From: Aquabacterium sp. A7-Y
Lineage (GTDB): Bacteria; Pseudomonadota; Gammaproteobacteria; Burkholderiales; Burkholderiaceae_C
DNA: 64,000 nt
Direction: 5' to 3'
NCBI RefSeq assembly: GCF_026153205.1
Contig: NZ_JAPFBW010000006.1
Coordinates: forward strand, 62,001 to 126,000
The notes under the pieces are model-generated. The model saw only the letters and a list, made by a program, of their open reading frames with translations, was not told the DNA's origin and did no database searches. A program made the translations under genes and the position numbers. Shown here piece after piece: positions 28,777 through 37,837 of this stretch (position 1 is its first letter; each line of letters opens with the position of its first letter).

Positions 28777-29436
28777 ATGCCCACGACCGCTGTCAGCGCC
28801 GACACCATCGATGCCCTGCTGCCGCAGACGCAATGCACTCGGTGCGGCTATCCCGACTGCCGCCGTTATGCCGAGGCGATCGCGCGGGGCGAGGCCGACA
28901 TCGACCAGTGCCCGCCGGGCGGGACCGAGGGGATCGTGCGACTGGCCGCCCTCACCGGTCGCCCGGTGCGCCCGCTGGACACGCGCCGCGGCCTTGAAGG
29001 CGAACGCCTGCTCGCACTGATCGATGAGGACTGGTGCATCGGCTGCACCCTGTGCATCAAGGCCTGCCCCGTCGATGCGATCGTCGGGGCACCGAAGCAG
29101 ATGCACACCGTCATCGACGCGGGCTGCACGGGCTGCGAGCTGTGCGTGCCGGTCTGCCCGGTGGACTGCATCTCGCTGCACAGCGCCACCCCGGGACGCA
29201 GCGGCTGGCAGGCCTGGAGCGAGGCCCAGGCGCAGGAGGCGCGCGAGCGCTACCGCTGGCATCAGCTGCGTGTGGCGCGCGACAAGGAGGAGAACGACGC
29301 GCGCCTGGCCGCCAAGGCCCAGCACAAGCTCGCCAACCTCGAGGCGGAAACCCAGCTGACCGACCCGCAGCAGATCGACCGCAAGCGCGCGGTCATCGAG
29401 GCGGCCCTGGCCCGGGCCCGCGCGCGCCGGAGCTGA
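28777..29436 (+). CDS. RnfB/RsxB-like iron-sulfur protein
   Basis: 219 aa. An N-terminal [4Fe-4S] Fes-type motif ([12 protein letters not shown]...QCPPGG) is followed by two ferredoxin-type [4Fe-4S] motifs, [18 protein letters not shown] and [19 protein letters not shown] charged, Arg/Lys/Ala-rich C-terminal tail follows from about 150. Unlike classical RnfB there is no N-terminal membrane helix, and none of rnfA, C, D, G or E is adjacent. The family passes electrons; here it is paired with nth 33 bp downstream, as in other betaproteobacteria. It may serve a soluble electron-transfer role. Confidence 0.9.
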   Translation: MPTTAVSADTIDALLPQTQCTRCGYPDCRRYAEAIARGEADIDQCPPGGTEGIVRLAALTGRPVRPLDTRRGLEGERLLALIDEDWCIGCTLCIKACPVDAIVGAPKQMHTVIDAGCTGCELCVPVCPVDCISLHSATPGRSGWQAWSEAQAQEARERYRWHQLRVARDKEENDARLAAKAQHKLANLEAETQLTDPQQIDRKRAVIEAALARARARRS

Positions 29437-29469
29437 GGCGGGCGCCGCCTGCCGCTACACTGCGCGGCC

Positions 29470-30111
29470 ATGCGCGTCTCCGACATCGAGCCGTTTTTCG
29501 CCACGCTGAAGGCGGCCAATCCCCAGCCCAATACCGAGCTCGAATACACCAGCGTGTTCGAGCTGCTGACCGCCGTGCTGCTGTCGGCCCAGGCCACCGA
29601 CGTGGGCGTCAACAAGGCCACGCGCCGGCTCTTCCCCGTCGCCAACACGCCGCAGAAGATCCTGGCGCTGGGCAATGACGGCCTGTGCGAGTACATCAAG
29701 ACCATCGGGCTCTACCGCAGCAAGGCCAAACACCTGCTGGAGACCTGCCGCCTGCTGGTCGAACGGCATGGCGGCCAGGTGCCGCGCACGCGCGAGGAAC
29801 TCGAAGCCCTGCCCGGCGTCGGCCGCAAGACCGCCAACGTGGTGCTCAACGTCGCCTTCGGCGAACCGACGATGGCGGTGGACACCCACATCTTCCGCGT
29901 CAGCAACCGCACCGGCCTGGCCCCCGGCCAGAACCCGCTGCAGGTCGAGCTGGCGCTGCTCAGGCGCGTGCCGCCGGCCTACCTGGTCGACGCACACCAC
30001 TGGCTGATCCTGCACGGGCGTTATGTCTGCGTGGCCCGCAAGCCGCTCTGCTACAAGTGCGCCGTCGCGTCCTATTGCGACTTCAAGCCGAAGACGCCGC
30101 CGCCAGCGTGA
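29470..30111 (+). CDS. nth: Endonuclease III (DNA glycosylase/AP lyase)
   Basis: 213-aa base-excision repair enzyme that removes oxidised pyrimidines. The helix-hairpin-helix LPGVGRKTANVVLN contains the catalytic Lys; the catalytic Asp is in VDTHIFRVSNR. The C-terminal [4Fe-4S] cluster has ligands C-x6-C-x2-C-x5-C (CVARKPLCYKCAVASYC). It follows the RnfB-like gene closely, and its 3' end overlaps the convergent cobC-like gene by 29 bp. Confidence 0.96.
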   Translation: MRVSDIEPFFATLKAANPQPNTELEYTSVFELLTAVLLSAQATDVGVNKATRRLFPVANTPQKILALGNDGLCEYIKTIGLYRSKAKHLLETCRLLVERHGGQVPRTREELEALPGVGRKTANVVLNVAFGEPTMAVDTHIFRVSNRTGLAPGQNPLQVELALLRRVPPAYLVDAHHWLILHGRYVCVARKPLCYKCAVASYCDFKPKTPPPA

Positions 30112-30655
30112 AGCGCCGCAGCGCGCCGTAGCGCGGCGCCGGCGGCCAGTCGGCAGCGCGCTGCGGCACGCCGCTGCCCGCGGCCACACCGGCCACGGTG
30201 TTGATCCAACCGCCGTGGCCGACGATCAACACGACCTCCTGGTCGCCGCACTCGCGCAACACCTCGTCCAGGAAGCACCGGCAGCGCTCGAACAAGGCCT
30301 CCAGCGGCTCACCGCCACCGGGCGCAAAACGCGCGAAGTCCTCGCACCAGGCCTGTACCTCCGCGGCAGCGACATCGGCCCAGGCACGCCCCTCCCAGGC
30401 ACCGAAGTCCAGCTCCGCGAGGCGCGCGTCGCGCCGATGCCGCCAGCCCCAGCGCCGCAGCCAGCGCCCGACCGCCACGCCGCGCTCCAGCGGCGAGGTC
30501 CACACCTCCCGGGGCCAGCGCTGTCGCCGCGCCTCGGCGCGCACGCGGTGCGCCAGCCGTTTGGCCTTGCGGGCATCGACCTGCAGGTCGGTCACGCCGA
30601 TGCAGCGACCCGCGGCGCCGCGCGGCGCCGGATGGCGCCAGATCACGCACTCCAT
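30083..30655 (-). CDS. Histidine phosphatase, probable alpha-ribazole phosphatase
   Basis: 190 aa. It has a histidine phosphatase fold with the phospho-accepting RHP motif in VIWRHPAPRG. SPLERGVAVG contributes the second Arg, DFGAWEGRAW follows, and the late catalytic His is in IVGHGGWINT. In cobalamin synthesis this family (CobC) removes the phosphate from alpha-ribazole phosphate or adenosylcobalamin phosphate. The assignment depends on position: it overlaps the cobS end by 13 bp and closes the cobU-cobT-cobS run. Confidence 0.8.
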   Translation of the reverse strand: MECVIWRHPAPRGAAGRCIGVTDLQVDARKAKRLAHRVRAEARRQRWPREVWTSPLERGVAVGRWLRRWGWRHRRDARLAELDFGAWEGRAWADVAAAEVQAWCEDFARFAPGGGEPLEALFERCRCFLDEVLRECGDQEVVLIVGHGGWINTVAGVAAGSGVPQRAADWPPAPRYGALRRFTLAAASSA

Positions 30656-31443
30656 CGCCAGGCCGCGAGGATCACCAGATAGACGCCCAGCTCGGCGAGC
30701 TGCTGGGCGGCGCCCAGGCAGTCGCCGGTGTAGCCACCGAGCCGGCGCGCGAACCAGCGCCGTGTCGCAAGTCCCGCCCCCGCGCAGGCCAGCAGCGCCG
30801 CGCCACTGCTCTGCGCCGGCAAGCCGGCGAGCACGGCCAGCACGCCAAAACAGGCGGCCCAGGCCAGCGTGACCAGCCAGCCCGCGGTCGACAGACGCCG
30901 CGACAAGGGCTTGGCCTTGGCCGAGGCCAGGTCGCCGGCATAGGGCAGCCAGCGGATCAGACTCACCGCCACCGTGCGGGAGGCCGCGTGCGCGAGTGGC
31001 AAGGCCACGACGGCCAGGCCGACCGGCAGTGCCGCCAGGCTGGCCCACTTCAAGCCCAGCATCAGCACCAGCCCCATCGCGCCGTAGGCGCCGATGCGCG
31101 AGTCCTTCATGATCTCCAGCGCCCGCTCCCGCACAGCACTGCCCCCCAAACCATCGCAGGTGTCGGCCCAGCCGTCCTCGTGGAAGCCGCCGGTCAGCCA
31201 CAGCGTCGCCGCCATGCTCAGTCCTGCGGCGACCGGCGCGCCGAACAGCGGCGCGGTCGCCGCGAGGACCGCCGCGCCCGCCATGCCGACCAGCCCGCCG
31301 ATGAGCGGAAAGTGTCGCGCGCTGGCGTGCAGCCAGTCCGCCTCGTAGCCCAGCCAGCGCAACAGCGGCGGCGGCAAGGGCACGCGCGTCAGGAACTGCC
31401 AGCCCACCAGCAGCAAGCGCAGCTCATGCACCAGAAGGCTCAT
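30643..31443 (-). CDS. cobS: Adenosylcobinamide-GDP ribazoletransferase
   Basis: 266-aa polytopic membrane enzyme that joins adenosylcobinamide-GDP with alpha-ribazole to form cobalamin. The CobS signature GGFHEDGWADTCDGLGG is present, followed by EIMKDSRIGAYG. Six or so hydrophobic helices are visible. Its start overlaps the cobT stop as ATGA (31440-31443). Confidence 0.95.
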   Translation of the reverse strand: MSLLVHELRLLLVGWQFLTRVPLPPPLLRWLGYEADWLHASARHFPLIGGLVGMAGAAVLAATAPLFGAPVAAGLSMAATLWLTGGFHEDGWADTCDGLGGSAVRERALEIMKDSRIGAYGAMGLVLMLGLKWASLAALPVGLAVVALPLAHAASRTVAVSLIRWLPYAGDLASAKAKPLSRRLSTAGWLVTLAWAACFGVLAVLAGLPAQSSGAALLACAGAGLATRRWFARRLGGYTGDCLGAAQQLAELGVYLVILAAWRWSA

Positions 31444-32492
31444 CGCGGCCCACGGTCGGCCACACCGGCCGACTCGAAGCTGGCCATTTCCTCGAGCAGG
31501 CGCACCGCCGACACCAGCAGCGGCCAAGCCAGCGCCGCGCCGGAGCCTTCACCCAAACGCAGTTGCAGGTCCAGCAGTGGCGCGGCGCCGAGATGCTGCA
31601 GCAGGGCCCGGTGGCCGCGCTCGCCGGAGCAATGCGCGAACACGCAGTAGTCGAGCACGGCCGGCGCGAGCGCGCAGGCGACCAGCACGGCGGCCGTGGT
31701 GATGAAACCATCCACCACCACGACGCGCCGCTCGTGCGCGGCCTGCAAAGTGGCACCGACCATCATCGCAATCTCGAAGCCGCCGAGCGCCGCCAGCGCC
31801 GCCAGCGGCTCGCGCGCCGCTTCGTTGACCTGCAGCGTGCGCTCCAGCACGTCCCGCTTGCGGGCCAGCGCCTGATCGTCCAGACCGGTGCCGCGGCCGA
31901 CGCAGTCGGCGACCGGCAGGCCGCACAGCCGCGCCATCAGCAGCGAGGCGCTGGAGGTATTGGCGATGCCCATTTCGCCGAGCAGCAGCACCCCGCCCGG
32001 CAGCTCGCGCACCGACGCCATGCCGGCCCGCAAGGCGGCCTCGCACTGCGCGGCGCTCATCGCCGGTCCGCGGCTCGCGTCGCGGGTGCCGGGGGCGACC
32101 TTGCGCAGCTGCAGCCCGGCACGCGGCGCGAAGTCGTGCGCGACGCCGGCGTCCACCACCGTCACCGCGATGCCATGCTGGCGCGCCAGCACGCTGACGG
32201 CCGCCCCGCCCGCCAGGAAGTTCTCGACCATCTGCCAGGTGACCTCGCTCGGATAGGCCGACACGCCCTGCGCGGCGAGGCCGTGGTCGCCCGCATAGAC
32301 GACCAGTTGCGGCGCGTTCAGGCGCGGCGACTGCGAGCGCTGCACCAGGCCGACCTGCAGCGCCAAGCTCTCGAGGCGGCCCAGCGACCCCAGCGGCTTG
32401 GTCTTGCGGTCGAGGCGGTGCTGCAGGCGGGCCACCAGCGCCGCGTCGGCCGTGGGCGCCACGTGCGGCAGGAAGTCGTGGTTGGCATTCAT
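31440..32492 (-). CDS. cobT: Nicotinate-nucleotide-dimethylbenzimidazole phosphoribosyltransferase
   Basis: 350 aa. It makes alpha-ribazole phosphate from dimethylbenzimidazole and nicotinate mononucleotide. Landmarks are RKTKPLGSLGRLE, VVYAGDHGLAAQGVSAYP, LGEMGIANTSSAS, GRGTGLDD, FAHCSGERGH and the catalytic Glu in RLGEGSGAALA. It overlaps cobU upstream and cobS downstream by 4 bp each, so the four genes form a coupled operon. Confidence 0.95.
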   Translation of the reverse strand: MNANHDFLPHVAPTADAALVARLQHRLDRKTKPLGSLGRLESLALQVGLVQRSQSPRLNAPQLVVYAGDHGLAAQGVSAYPSEVTWQMVENFLAGGAAVSVLARQHGIAVTVVDAGVAHDFAPRAGLQLRKVAPGTRDASRGPAMSAAQCEAALRAGMASVRELPGGVLLLGEMGIANTSSASLLMARLCGLPVADCVGRGTGLDDQALARKRDVLERTLQVNEAAREPLAALAALGGFEIAMMVGATLQAAHERRVVVVDGFITTAAVLVACALAPAVLDYCVFAHCSGERGHRALLQHLGAAPLLDLQLRLGEGSGAALAWPLLVSAVRLLEEMASFESAGVADRGPR

Positions 32493-33064
32493 CGCTGGCG
32501 CTCCTGGTAGGTTGGTGCCGGCTTCACCTGCAAGGGAATGCCGGCGACGGTCAGCGTCACCTGGCCGGCGAGCGCGGCAATGCGCTGGTGCAGGCGGCCC
32601 AGGGCATCGACCGCCGCGCGGGCTTCGCGCCCCAGCGGCATCACGCCCCAGCCCACCTCGTTGGAGACCAGCAGCACCGGCCCCCGGGCCGCGTCCAAGG
32701 CCTGGAGCAGCGCTTCGATCGCCGGGGTCGGGTCCTGGGCCGGCACGCCGGGCGGCGGGCACAGCAGCTGGCTCAGCCACAGGGTCAGGCAGTCGACCAG
32801 CACGCAGCGCCCCGGCAGCGCGTGTTGACGCAAGGCCTCGGCCAGTGCCTCAGCCCGGGGCGGCAGCTCGATGCTGCGCCAGTCGGCGGGACGGCTCTCG
32901 CGATGCCGGGCGATGCGCTCGCGCATCTCCTCGTCGCCGGGCCAGGCGGTCGCGATGTAGACCACCTCCGCGCCCTGCGCCTGCAGCGCCGCGGCCTGCT
33001 GCTCCGCATGGCGGCTCTTGCCGGAGCGCGCGCCCCCCAGGATCAGATGCACTGACGACGTCAA
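32489..33064 (-). CDS. cobU: Bifunctional adenosylcobinamide kinase / guanylyltransferase
   Basis: 191 aa from a TTG at 33064, preferred because GGGAGGG lies at the right distance; a GTG at 33052 is the alternative. P-loop LILGGARSGKSRHAE is at the N-terminus, then VYIATAWPGDEEMRERIARHR with the guanylylated His, and VDCLTLWLSQLL. It phosphorylates adenosylcobinamide and adds GMP to give adenosylcobinamide-GDP. It is the first gene of the cob block. No cobalamin riboswitch was found in the 173 bp before the divergent gene. Confidence 0.92.
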   Translation of the reverse strand: MTSSVHLILGGARSGKSRHAEQQAAALQAQGAEVVYIATAWPGDEEMRERIARHRESRPADWRSIELPPRAEALAEALRQHALPGRCVLVDCLTLWLSQLLCPPPGVPAQDPTPAIEALLQALDAARGPVLLVSNEVGWGVMPLGREARAAVDALGRLHQRIAALAGQVTLTVAGIPLQVKPAPTYQERQR

Positions 33065-33237
33065 ACGCCCTCCCTCGCGGTGCCCCCGGACGCGGGGGCC
33101 AGCGCGGGATTGTAGAAGGGCGCGCGTGGCCGCCGAGCGCCGGCCTCCCCCGTGAGGGGGAGTCGGGGCGGCGTTCGCGCCCCCTTCGTCGGAGCAAGCG
33201 GCGGCTCTACAATGGCCGCAGAGGAAGTCCCGACCCC

Positions 33238-33462
33238 ATGTCACAGACCGAAGAACTCGCGGATCGCGTCGAACGCCTGCTGATGCGCTACGACGAACTC
33301 AAGCGCACCAACGCCCTGCTCGAGCAGCAGCTCGAGAGCGTGACCGCCGAGCGGGACAGCCTGCGCTCGCGCCTGAGCGCGGCCCGTCAGCGTATCGACG
33401 CCCTGCTCGAACGCCTGCCCGACGCGGTCGGCCCGGCACCCGGGAGCGAGAAAGACCGGTGA
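33238..33462 (+). CDS. Short coiled-coil protein, ZapB-like
   Basis: 74 aa, almost entirely heptad-patterned helix (ELADRVERLLMRYDELKRTN, then LLEQQLESVTAERDSLRSRL), ending in a short Pro-rich tail. It matches in size and type the small coiled-coil protein encoded next to zapA in beta- and gammaproteobacteria. It probably assists Z-ring assembly together with ZapA. Its stop codon overlaps the zapA start by one base (TGATG). Confidence 0.82.
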   Translation: MSQTEELADRVERLLMRYDELKRTNALLEQQLESVTAERDSLRSRLSAARQRIDALLERLPDAVGPAPGSEKDR

Positions 33463-33785
33463 TGAAGCAGATCGAAGTGACCATCATGGGTCAAAGCTAT
33501 ATCCTCGGCTGCGCCGAAGGCGGCGAGTCCGCCCTGCTGGAAGCCGTCAACCACGTGGACCGCGAGATGTGTTCGATCCGCGACGCCGGCAAAGTCAAGG
33601 CGCGCGAGCGCATTGCGGTGCTGGCGGCGCTCAACCTCGCCTTCGAACTGGCCCAGCGTCCACCCTCGGCCGCGCCCCCGCGCAGCGCCCCCATCTCGGC
33701 CGCACCCGCCGGTGCAAGCACAGATGTCGAGGCGCTGGTACGTCGCATCGACGAAGCCCTAGGACAAGACGGGCAACTGATCTGA
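33462..33785 (+). CDS. zapA: Cell division protein ZapA
   Basis: 107 aa. It begins with the ZapA N-terminal FtsZ-binding domain (KQIEVTIMGQSYILGC), followed by VNHVDREM and RERIAVLAALNLAFELA. A less conserved Ala/Pro-rich linker and a short C-terminal helix follow. ZapA cross-links FtsZ protofilaments. A GTG codon directly before the ATG (33459) could also start it. The 6S RNA follows, as in many proteobacteria. Confidence 0.92.
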   Translation: MKQIEVTIMGQSYILGCAEGGESALLEAVNHVDREMCSIRDAGKVKARERIAVLAALNLAFELAQRPPSAAPPRSAPISAAPAGASTDVEALVRRIDEALGQDGQLI

Positions 33786-33808
33786 GGCTGCGGGCCAGGC
33801 TTAGAATG

Positions 33809-33992
33809 ATTTCGTCCGTCGCGTTCGCGGGAGTTTTATATTTCCTTGAACCGATGCTCTTTGAGCAAGGGCTTGGAACATCGTCTTGCTGGTGCGATCG
33901 TCTCGCGTCAGATGAACCCGAAGCTTGACTGACCTCGCCCACCTGAATCCCCTGGGTTCAGGAATGCGGCTCTCGGTTCGTGGCGGACACCT
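33809..33992 (+). ncRNA. ssrS: 6S RNA
   Basis: About 184 nt between zapA and the EVE gene, the conserved location of ssrS. A -10-like TAGAAT lies at 33802-33807. The 5' segment GTCCGTC can pair with GGCGGAC near the 3' end to close a long hairpin. The 3' arm has the typical hairpin ACCTGAA-TCCCCTGG-GTTCAGG followed by ATGCGGC. The central region (GAGCAAGGGCTTGG...) forms the internal bubble expected of the RNA polymerase mimic. 6S RNA holds sigma-70 RNA polymerase in stationary phase. Ends are approximate. Confidence 0.75.
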
Positions 33993-34000
33993 TCTACCCC

Positions 34001-34467
<467 letters not shown>

Positions 34468-34471
<4 letters not shown>

Positions 34472-35283
34472 ATATCGAATGGTTGTTGTTCGTGGTCGAG
34501 CTGCTGGTGCTCGGCACGTTCACCGGCTTCCTGGCCGGACTGCTCGGCATCGGCGGCGGCATGCTGCTGGTGCCTTTCCTGACCTTGATCCTCTCGCAAC
34601 GCGGCGTGCCGGCGGACCTGTCGGTCAAGATGGCCATCGCAACCTCGATGGCGACCATCCTGTTCACTTCCATTTCCAGCGTGCGGGCGCATCACCGACG
34701 CGGCGCGGTGCGCTGGGGCCTGGTGGGCGGCCTGGCGCCCGGCATCGTGGTGGGCGGCCTGATCGCGGGGGCCGGCGTGTTCGCGCTGCTCAAGGGACAG
34801 TCGCTGGCGCTGATCTTCGCCGCCTTCGTCGGCTTCTCGGCCACCCAGATGCTGCTCGACCGCAAGCCCGCGCCGAGCCGGCAGATGCCGGGACCCGGAG
34901 GGCGGCTGGTCGCGGGCAGCGGCATCGGCTTCGTCTCGGGCCTGGTGGGCGCGGGCGGCGGATTCATCTCCGTGCCCTTCATGACCTGGTGCAACGTGCC
35001 CATCCACAACGCCGTCGCGACCAGCGCGGCGCTCGGCTTTCCGATCGCGCTGGCCAACGTGGCCGGCTACCTGATCGGGGGCTGGAACGTGGACGCGCCG
35101 CTGCCGGGCTCGCTCGGTTATCTCTACCTGCCGGCACTCGCCGTGATCGCCACCGCGAGCGTGCTGTCCGCGCCGCTCGGCGCACGCGCCGCCCATGCGC
35201 TGAACGTGCGCCAGCTCAAGCGCGTCTTTGCCGGCATGCTCTACCTGCTGGCCGGCTACATGCTCTACAAGGGCCTGGCCTGA
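34468..35283 (+). CDS. TauE/SafE family permease
   Basis: 271 aa from a TTG start that overlaps the EVE stop codon (TTGA), with GGAG 7-10 bp upstream. Seven or eight transmembrane helices are visible. The family's glycine-rich repeats appear twice: GLLGIGGGMLLVPFL and GLVGAGGGFISVPFM. Members export or import small sulfur- or carbon-containing anions such as sulfite or sulfoacetate; the substrate here cannot be told. It is convergent with the GGDEF gene, 3 bp away. Confidence 0.88.
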
Positions 35284-35286
35284 GGC

Positions 35287-36342
35287 TCAGACGGGAGGCG
35301 CGGCCGGCCCGAAGGGAATGGCCGCCAGCATCACGCAGTTGCTGCCGCGCCGTTTCGCCTCTTCCAGGGCCGCATCGGCGCTGCGCAGCAGGCCCTCCCG
35401 ATCGTAGGCCGTGTGAGGGAAGCTGGCGACGCCCATCGACACGGTGAAATGCAGTTCGGCGCCTTCGAGCATCACGAGCTGCGCCTCGCACTGGCGGCGC
35501 ACGCTTTCCATGCGGGAATGCGCGGTCGCCAGCCCTACGCCTGAGAGCACCACCGCAAAGCGGTCCTCGCCGAGGCGGCAGGGCGCGTCCATCACCCGCG
35601 TGTTGCTGCGCAGCAGCCGGCCCAGGGCCTGCAGGGTGCGCTCGGCGGCCTCGCGGCCGTGCTGGCTCGTCAGCGCCGCATAAGCGTCCACCTGCACCGA
35701 GACCAGCGCGAACTCCCGGTGCTCGCGCATCGACAGGTCGATCTCGCGGTGCAGTTGCTCCTCGAAGTGGCGCCGGTTGTAGACGCCGGTGACCGGGTCG
35801 CGCACCGACTGGTCGCGCAGCTCCTGGCGCAGCTCCTCGTTCTGGCGCTGCTGCGCCTCCAGCTGGTCGAGCGCCAGGCGCAGCTGCGCCTGGGCGCGGC
35901 GCTGTTCGCTCACCTCGGTCCAGACGCCGCACAAGCAGCGGTCCGACGCATCAGGTCCGTGCTGTACCGGCAGCCGCAGCGCCAGCAGCTCCAACGGCGC
36001 GCCGCCCGGCAGGCCGGGCAACTTGTCGTCGCGGTACGAAGGGTTGATCTGGCCCATCGCCGTCTGGTCGGCCGCCTTCAGCGGCGCCGCCCACTCCGGC
36101 GGCAGCAACTCGTCATCGCTGCGCCCCAGCAGCTCGGCCGGCTCGCGTCCCAGCAGGCGCGCGGTGGCCGGATTGGCCCAGACATAACGGCCCTCGCCGT
36201 CCTTGGCCCAGACGCCGCACTGGCTGTGCTCGGTGGCTGCCAGCAACACGGCCGTCAAGGCCTGCGGGGGGAGACCGGGGGCCTGAGTCAGAGGCAGAAA
36301 AGGCGCGGCGGGCGCGCTGGCGGAGTGAGGCGACTGTTCCAT
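35287..36342 (-). CDS. PAS-GGDEF protein with degenerate GGDEF motif
   Basis: 351 aa, start MEQSPHSASAP at 36342. A PAS domain (about 38-150, HSQCGVWAKDGEGRYVWANPA) leads through a coiled-coil linker to a GGDEF fold beginning DPVTGVYNRRHFEEQL. The active-site motif reads GEDRF at residues 258-262 instead of GG(D/E)EF, so two key positions are changed. The I-site position (RxxD about five residues upstream) is also not evident. It is unlikely to make cyclic di-GMP and may instead act as a GTP or c-di-GMP-independent signalling module. It is encoded next to the nitrate regulator, same strand, 115 bp upstream of that gene's stop... i.e. directly downstream of it. Confidence 0.85.
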   Translation of the reverse strand: MEQSPHSASAPAAPFLPLTQAPGLPPQALTAVLLAATEHSQCGVWAKDGEGRYVWANPATARLLGREPAELLGRSDDELLPPEWAAPLKAADQTAMGQINPSYRDDKLPGLPGGAPLELLALRLPVQHGPDASDRCLCGVWTEVSEQRRAQAQLRLALDQLEAQQRQNEELRQELRDQSVRDPVTGVYNRRHFEEQLHREIDLSMREHREFALVSVQVDAYAALTSQHGREAAERTLQALGRLLRSNTRVMDAPCRLGEDRFAVVLSGVGLATAHSRMESVRRQCEAQLVMLEGAELHFTVSMGVASFPHTAYDREGLLRSADAALEEAKRRGSNCVMLAAIPFGPAAPPV

Positions 36343-36457
36343 GGGCTTGTGCTGTCCATTGTCCACCCAAGCGCCTGAACTTGCGCTGGCAGGGCCACCC
36401 CAGCCCCCTCGTTCGAGGCCCGTCGGAAGCGAGAAATATTGCCGGAAACCGGCCACC

Positions 36458-37732
36458 TCAGCGCGTCAGGGCCTGGATGCTGCGTTCATAACGTTCGGTG
36501 AGGCGGTCGAACAGCTCCAGCAGGGCTTCGCTCGCCGCGGCGAGCGCCAGCCGCCCCTCGGCCTGGCCGGCCTGCCGCACGCCGCCCAGCAGGTCCTGCC
36601 AGTTGCGCCCGGCGGCCTCGAGCAGCGCCCGGATGTCCGGGGTCGTCAGCGGCGCCGCATTGAGCCAGCCGAGCGACTGCTCGAACTGCTGCACCGTCTC
36701 GCGCGCCCGGGCGCGCGCCGCCTCGCCGGCCTCGCCGTCGAGCGCCTGGCCCAGCAGCGCCTGCTTGGCCAGCCGTTGCGACAGCATGCGCTGGCGTCCG
36801 CAGACATTGATGATGTGCAAGGTGTTCAGGTGTCCGGCGTTCTCCAGCACGCCGGTCAGACGCTCCGCCCCCGACAGCAGGCGCTCGGCCAGCGCATCGA
36901 GCGCACCAAGCTGCGCCGGGACGGCCGGTGCCGAGAGCCGCTGCTTGAGCTCCTGCCAGACGCTCTGCACGGCCTCCAGCAGGTCGCCGAAGGTGGCCTT
37001 CGAGAGCTCGCGGCCCAGAGCCTGCAGGTTGGACTCGACACGCGTGCAGGACTCGGCCAGCAGCGCCCTCGAGCCCTGCGTCTCGGTGCCGGTGGCCTGC
37101 AGCGCGTACAGCTTCACCGCCCGCTGCGAGAGCATGCGCAGCTGCCCGGCCCGGTTGACGCCCTCGGCATAACGGGCGACGTCGATGAGCTGGCGCGACA
37201 CCTGGCCCACACGCAGGTTGTCGCGCATCGAAACGGTGCGCAGGACCCGGAAGGCCTCGTCCTCGGACACCTGAGTGGCACGCATCAGGATGCCCTTGGC
37301 CCGGTCCACCAGCTTGCGCTCCTCGAAGCGGTGCGTGACGTCCTCGAGCGCGGCCTTGAGCTGCTGCTCGCGATGGAAGCGCGCCCGGGCCAGTTGCAGC
37401 AGCGGCCGCAGCCGCGCGGCCGCATAGCCGTCAACCACCCAGGCGCTCACACCGGCTTCGAGCGCACGCTCCATGCGCTCGGCATCGCAGTCGCTGGTGA
37501 AGACGAGCACCGGCAGCGGCGCTGTAGCGGCCAGCAGCGCGAGCGTCTCCAGCATCATGTCGTCGGGCGCGGGCTCGAGCCACACCAGCAGGTCCGGCGC
37601 ATGACGCACCGCTTCCCGCACCACATTGCGGCGGTCCACTGCACCAAGCACGTGAATGCCCGCCCCATCCAGGTCGGCTCTCAACGCGGCCACCCCCGCC
37701 TCCTCCGCGCACACCAACAGCACCGACGTCAT
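36458..37732 (-). CDS. ANTAR antitermination regulator with PilJ/NarX-type nitrate-sensor-like repeats
   Basis: 424 aa with three parts. Residues about 1-120 form a receiver-like domain (start MTSVLLVCAEEAG) that lacks a clear phospho-acceptor pattern. About 125-190 is an ANTAR RNA-binding domain (ERKLVDRAKGILMRATQVSEDEAF). About 195-424 holds two PilJ-type helical units, marked by NRAGQLRMLSQRAVKL and INVCGRQRMLSQRLAKQ. This motif resembles the P-box by which NarX binds nitrate. The protein is probably a soluble nitrate/nitrite-responsive antiterminator for the divergent narK operon. No transmembrane segment is visible, so sensing would be cytoplasmic. Confidence 0.85.
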   Translation of the reverse strand: MTSVLLVCAEEAGVAALRADLDGAGIHVLGAVDRRNVVREAVRHAPDLLVWLEPAPDDMMLETLALLAATAPLPVLVFTSDCDAERMERALEAGVSAWVVDGYAAARLRPLLQLARARFHREQQLKAALEDVTHRFEERKLVDRAKGILMRATQVSEDEAFRVLRTVSMRDNLRVGQVSRQLIDVARYAEGVNRAGQLRMLSQRAVKLYALQATGTETQGSRALLAESCTRVESNLQALGRELSKATFGDLLEAVQSVWQELKQRLSAPAVPAQLGALDALAERLLSGAERLTGVLENAGHLNTLHIINVCGRQRMLSQRLAKQALLGQALDGEAGEAARARARETVQQFEQSLGWLNAAPLTTPDIRALLEAAGRNWQDLLGGVRQAGQAEGRLALAAASEALLELFDRLTERYERSIQALTR

Positions 37733-37811
37733 CACCCAGCTCGTTTTTTGTTGAGATGTGCAGGGCAATGCAAGGAGCACGCCACCGGGCACCAGCCGGG
37801 TGCCCAAGTTT

Positions 37812-37827
37812 TGGCACAGGCCTTGCT
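37812..37827 (+). promoter_or_regulatory. Sigma-54 promoter of the narK operon
   Basis: TGGCAC-N5-TTGCT matches the sigma-54 consensus (TGGCACG-N4-TTGCW). The invariant GG and GC are 10 bp apart. Transcription would start near 37838. This fits nitrogen-controlled (NtrC-dependent) expression of nitrate assimilation. NtrC sites upstream were not identified with confidence. Confidence 0.78.
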
Positions 37828-37837
37828 TTTGATTCCG

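Noticed and set aside
33065-33237. Cobalamin riboswitch before cobU
   Set aside because: The space is short and no B12-box-like conserved segment could be found.
33980-34000. Upstream GTG start for the EVE gene
   Set aside because: It lies inside the 6S RNA 3' end, and the ATG at 34001 better fits the family N-terminus.
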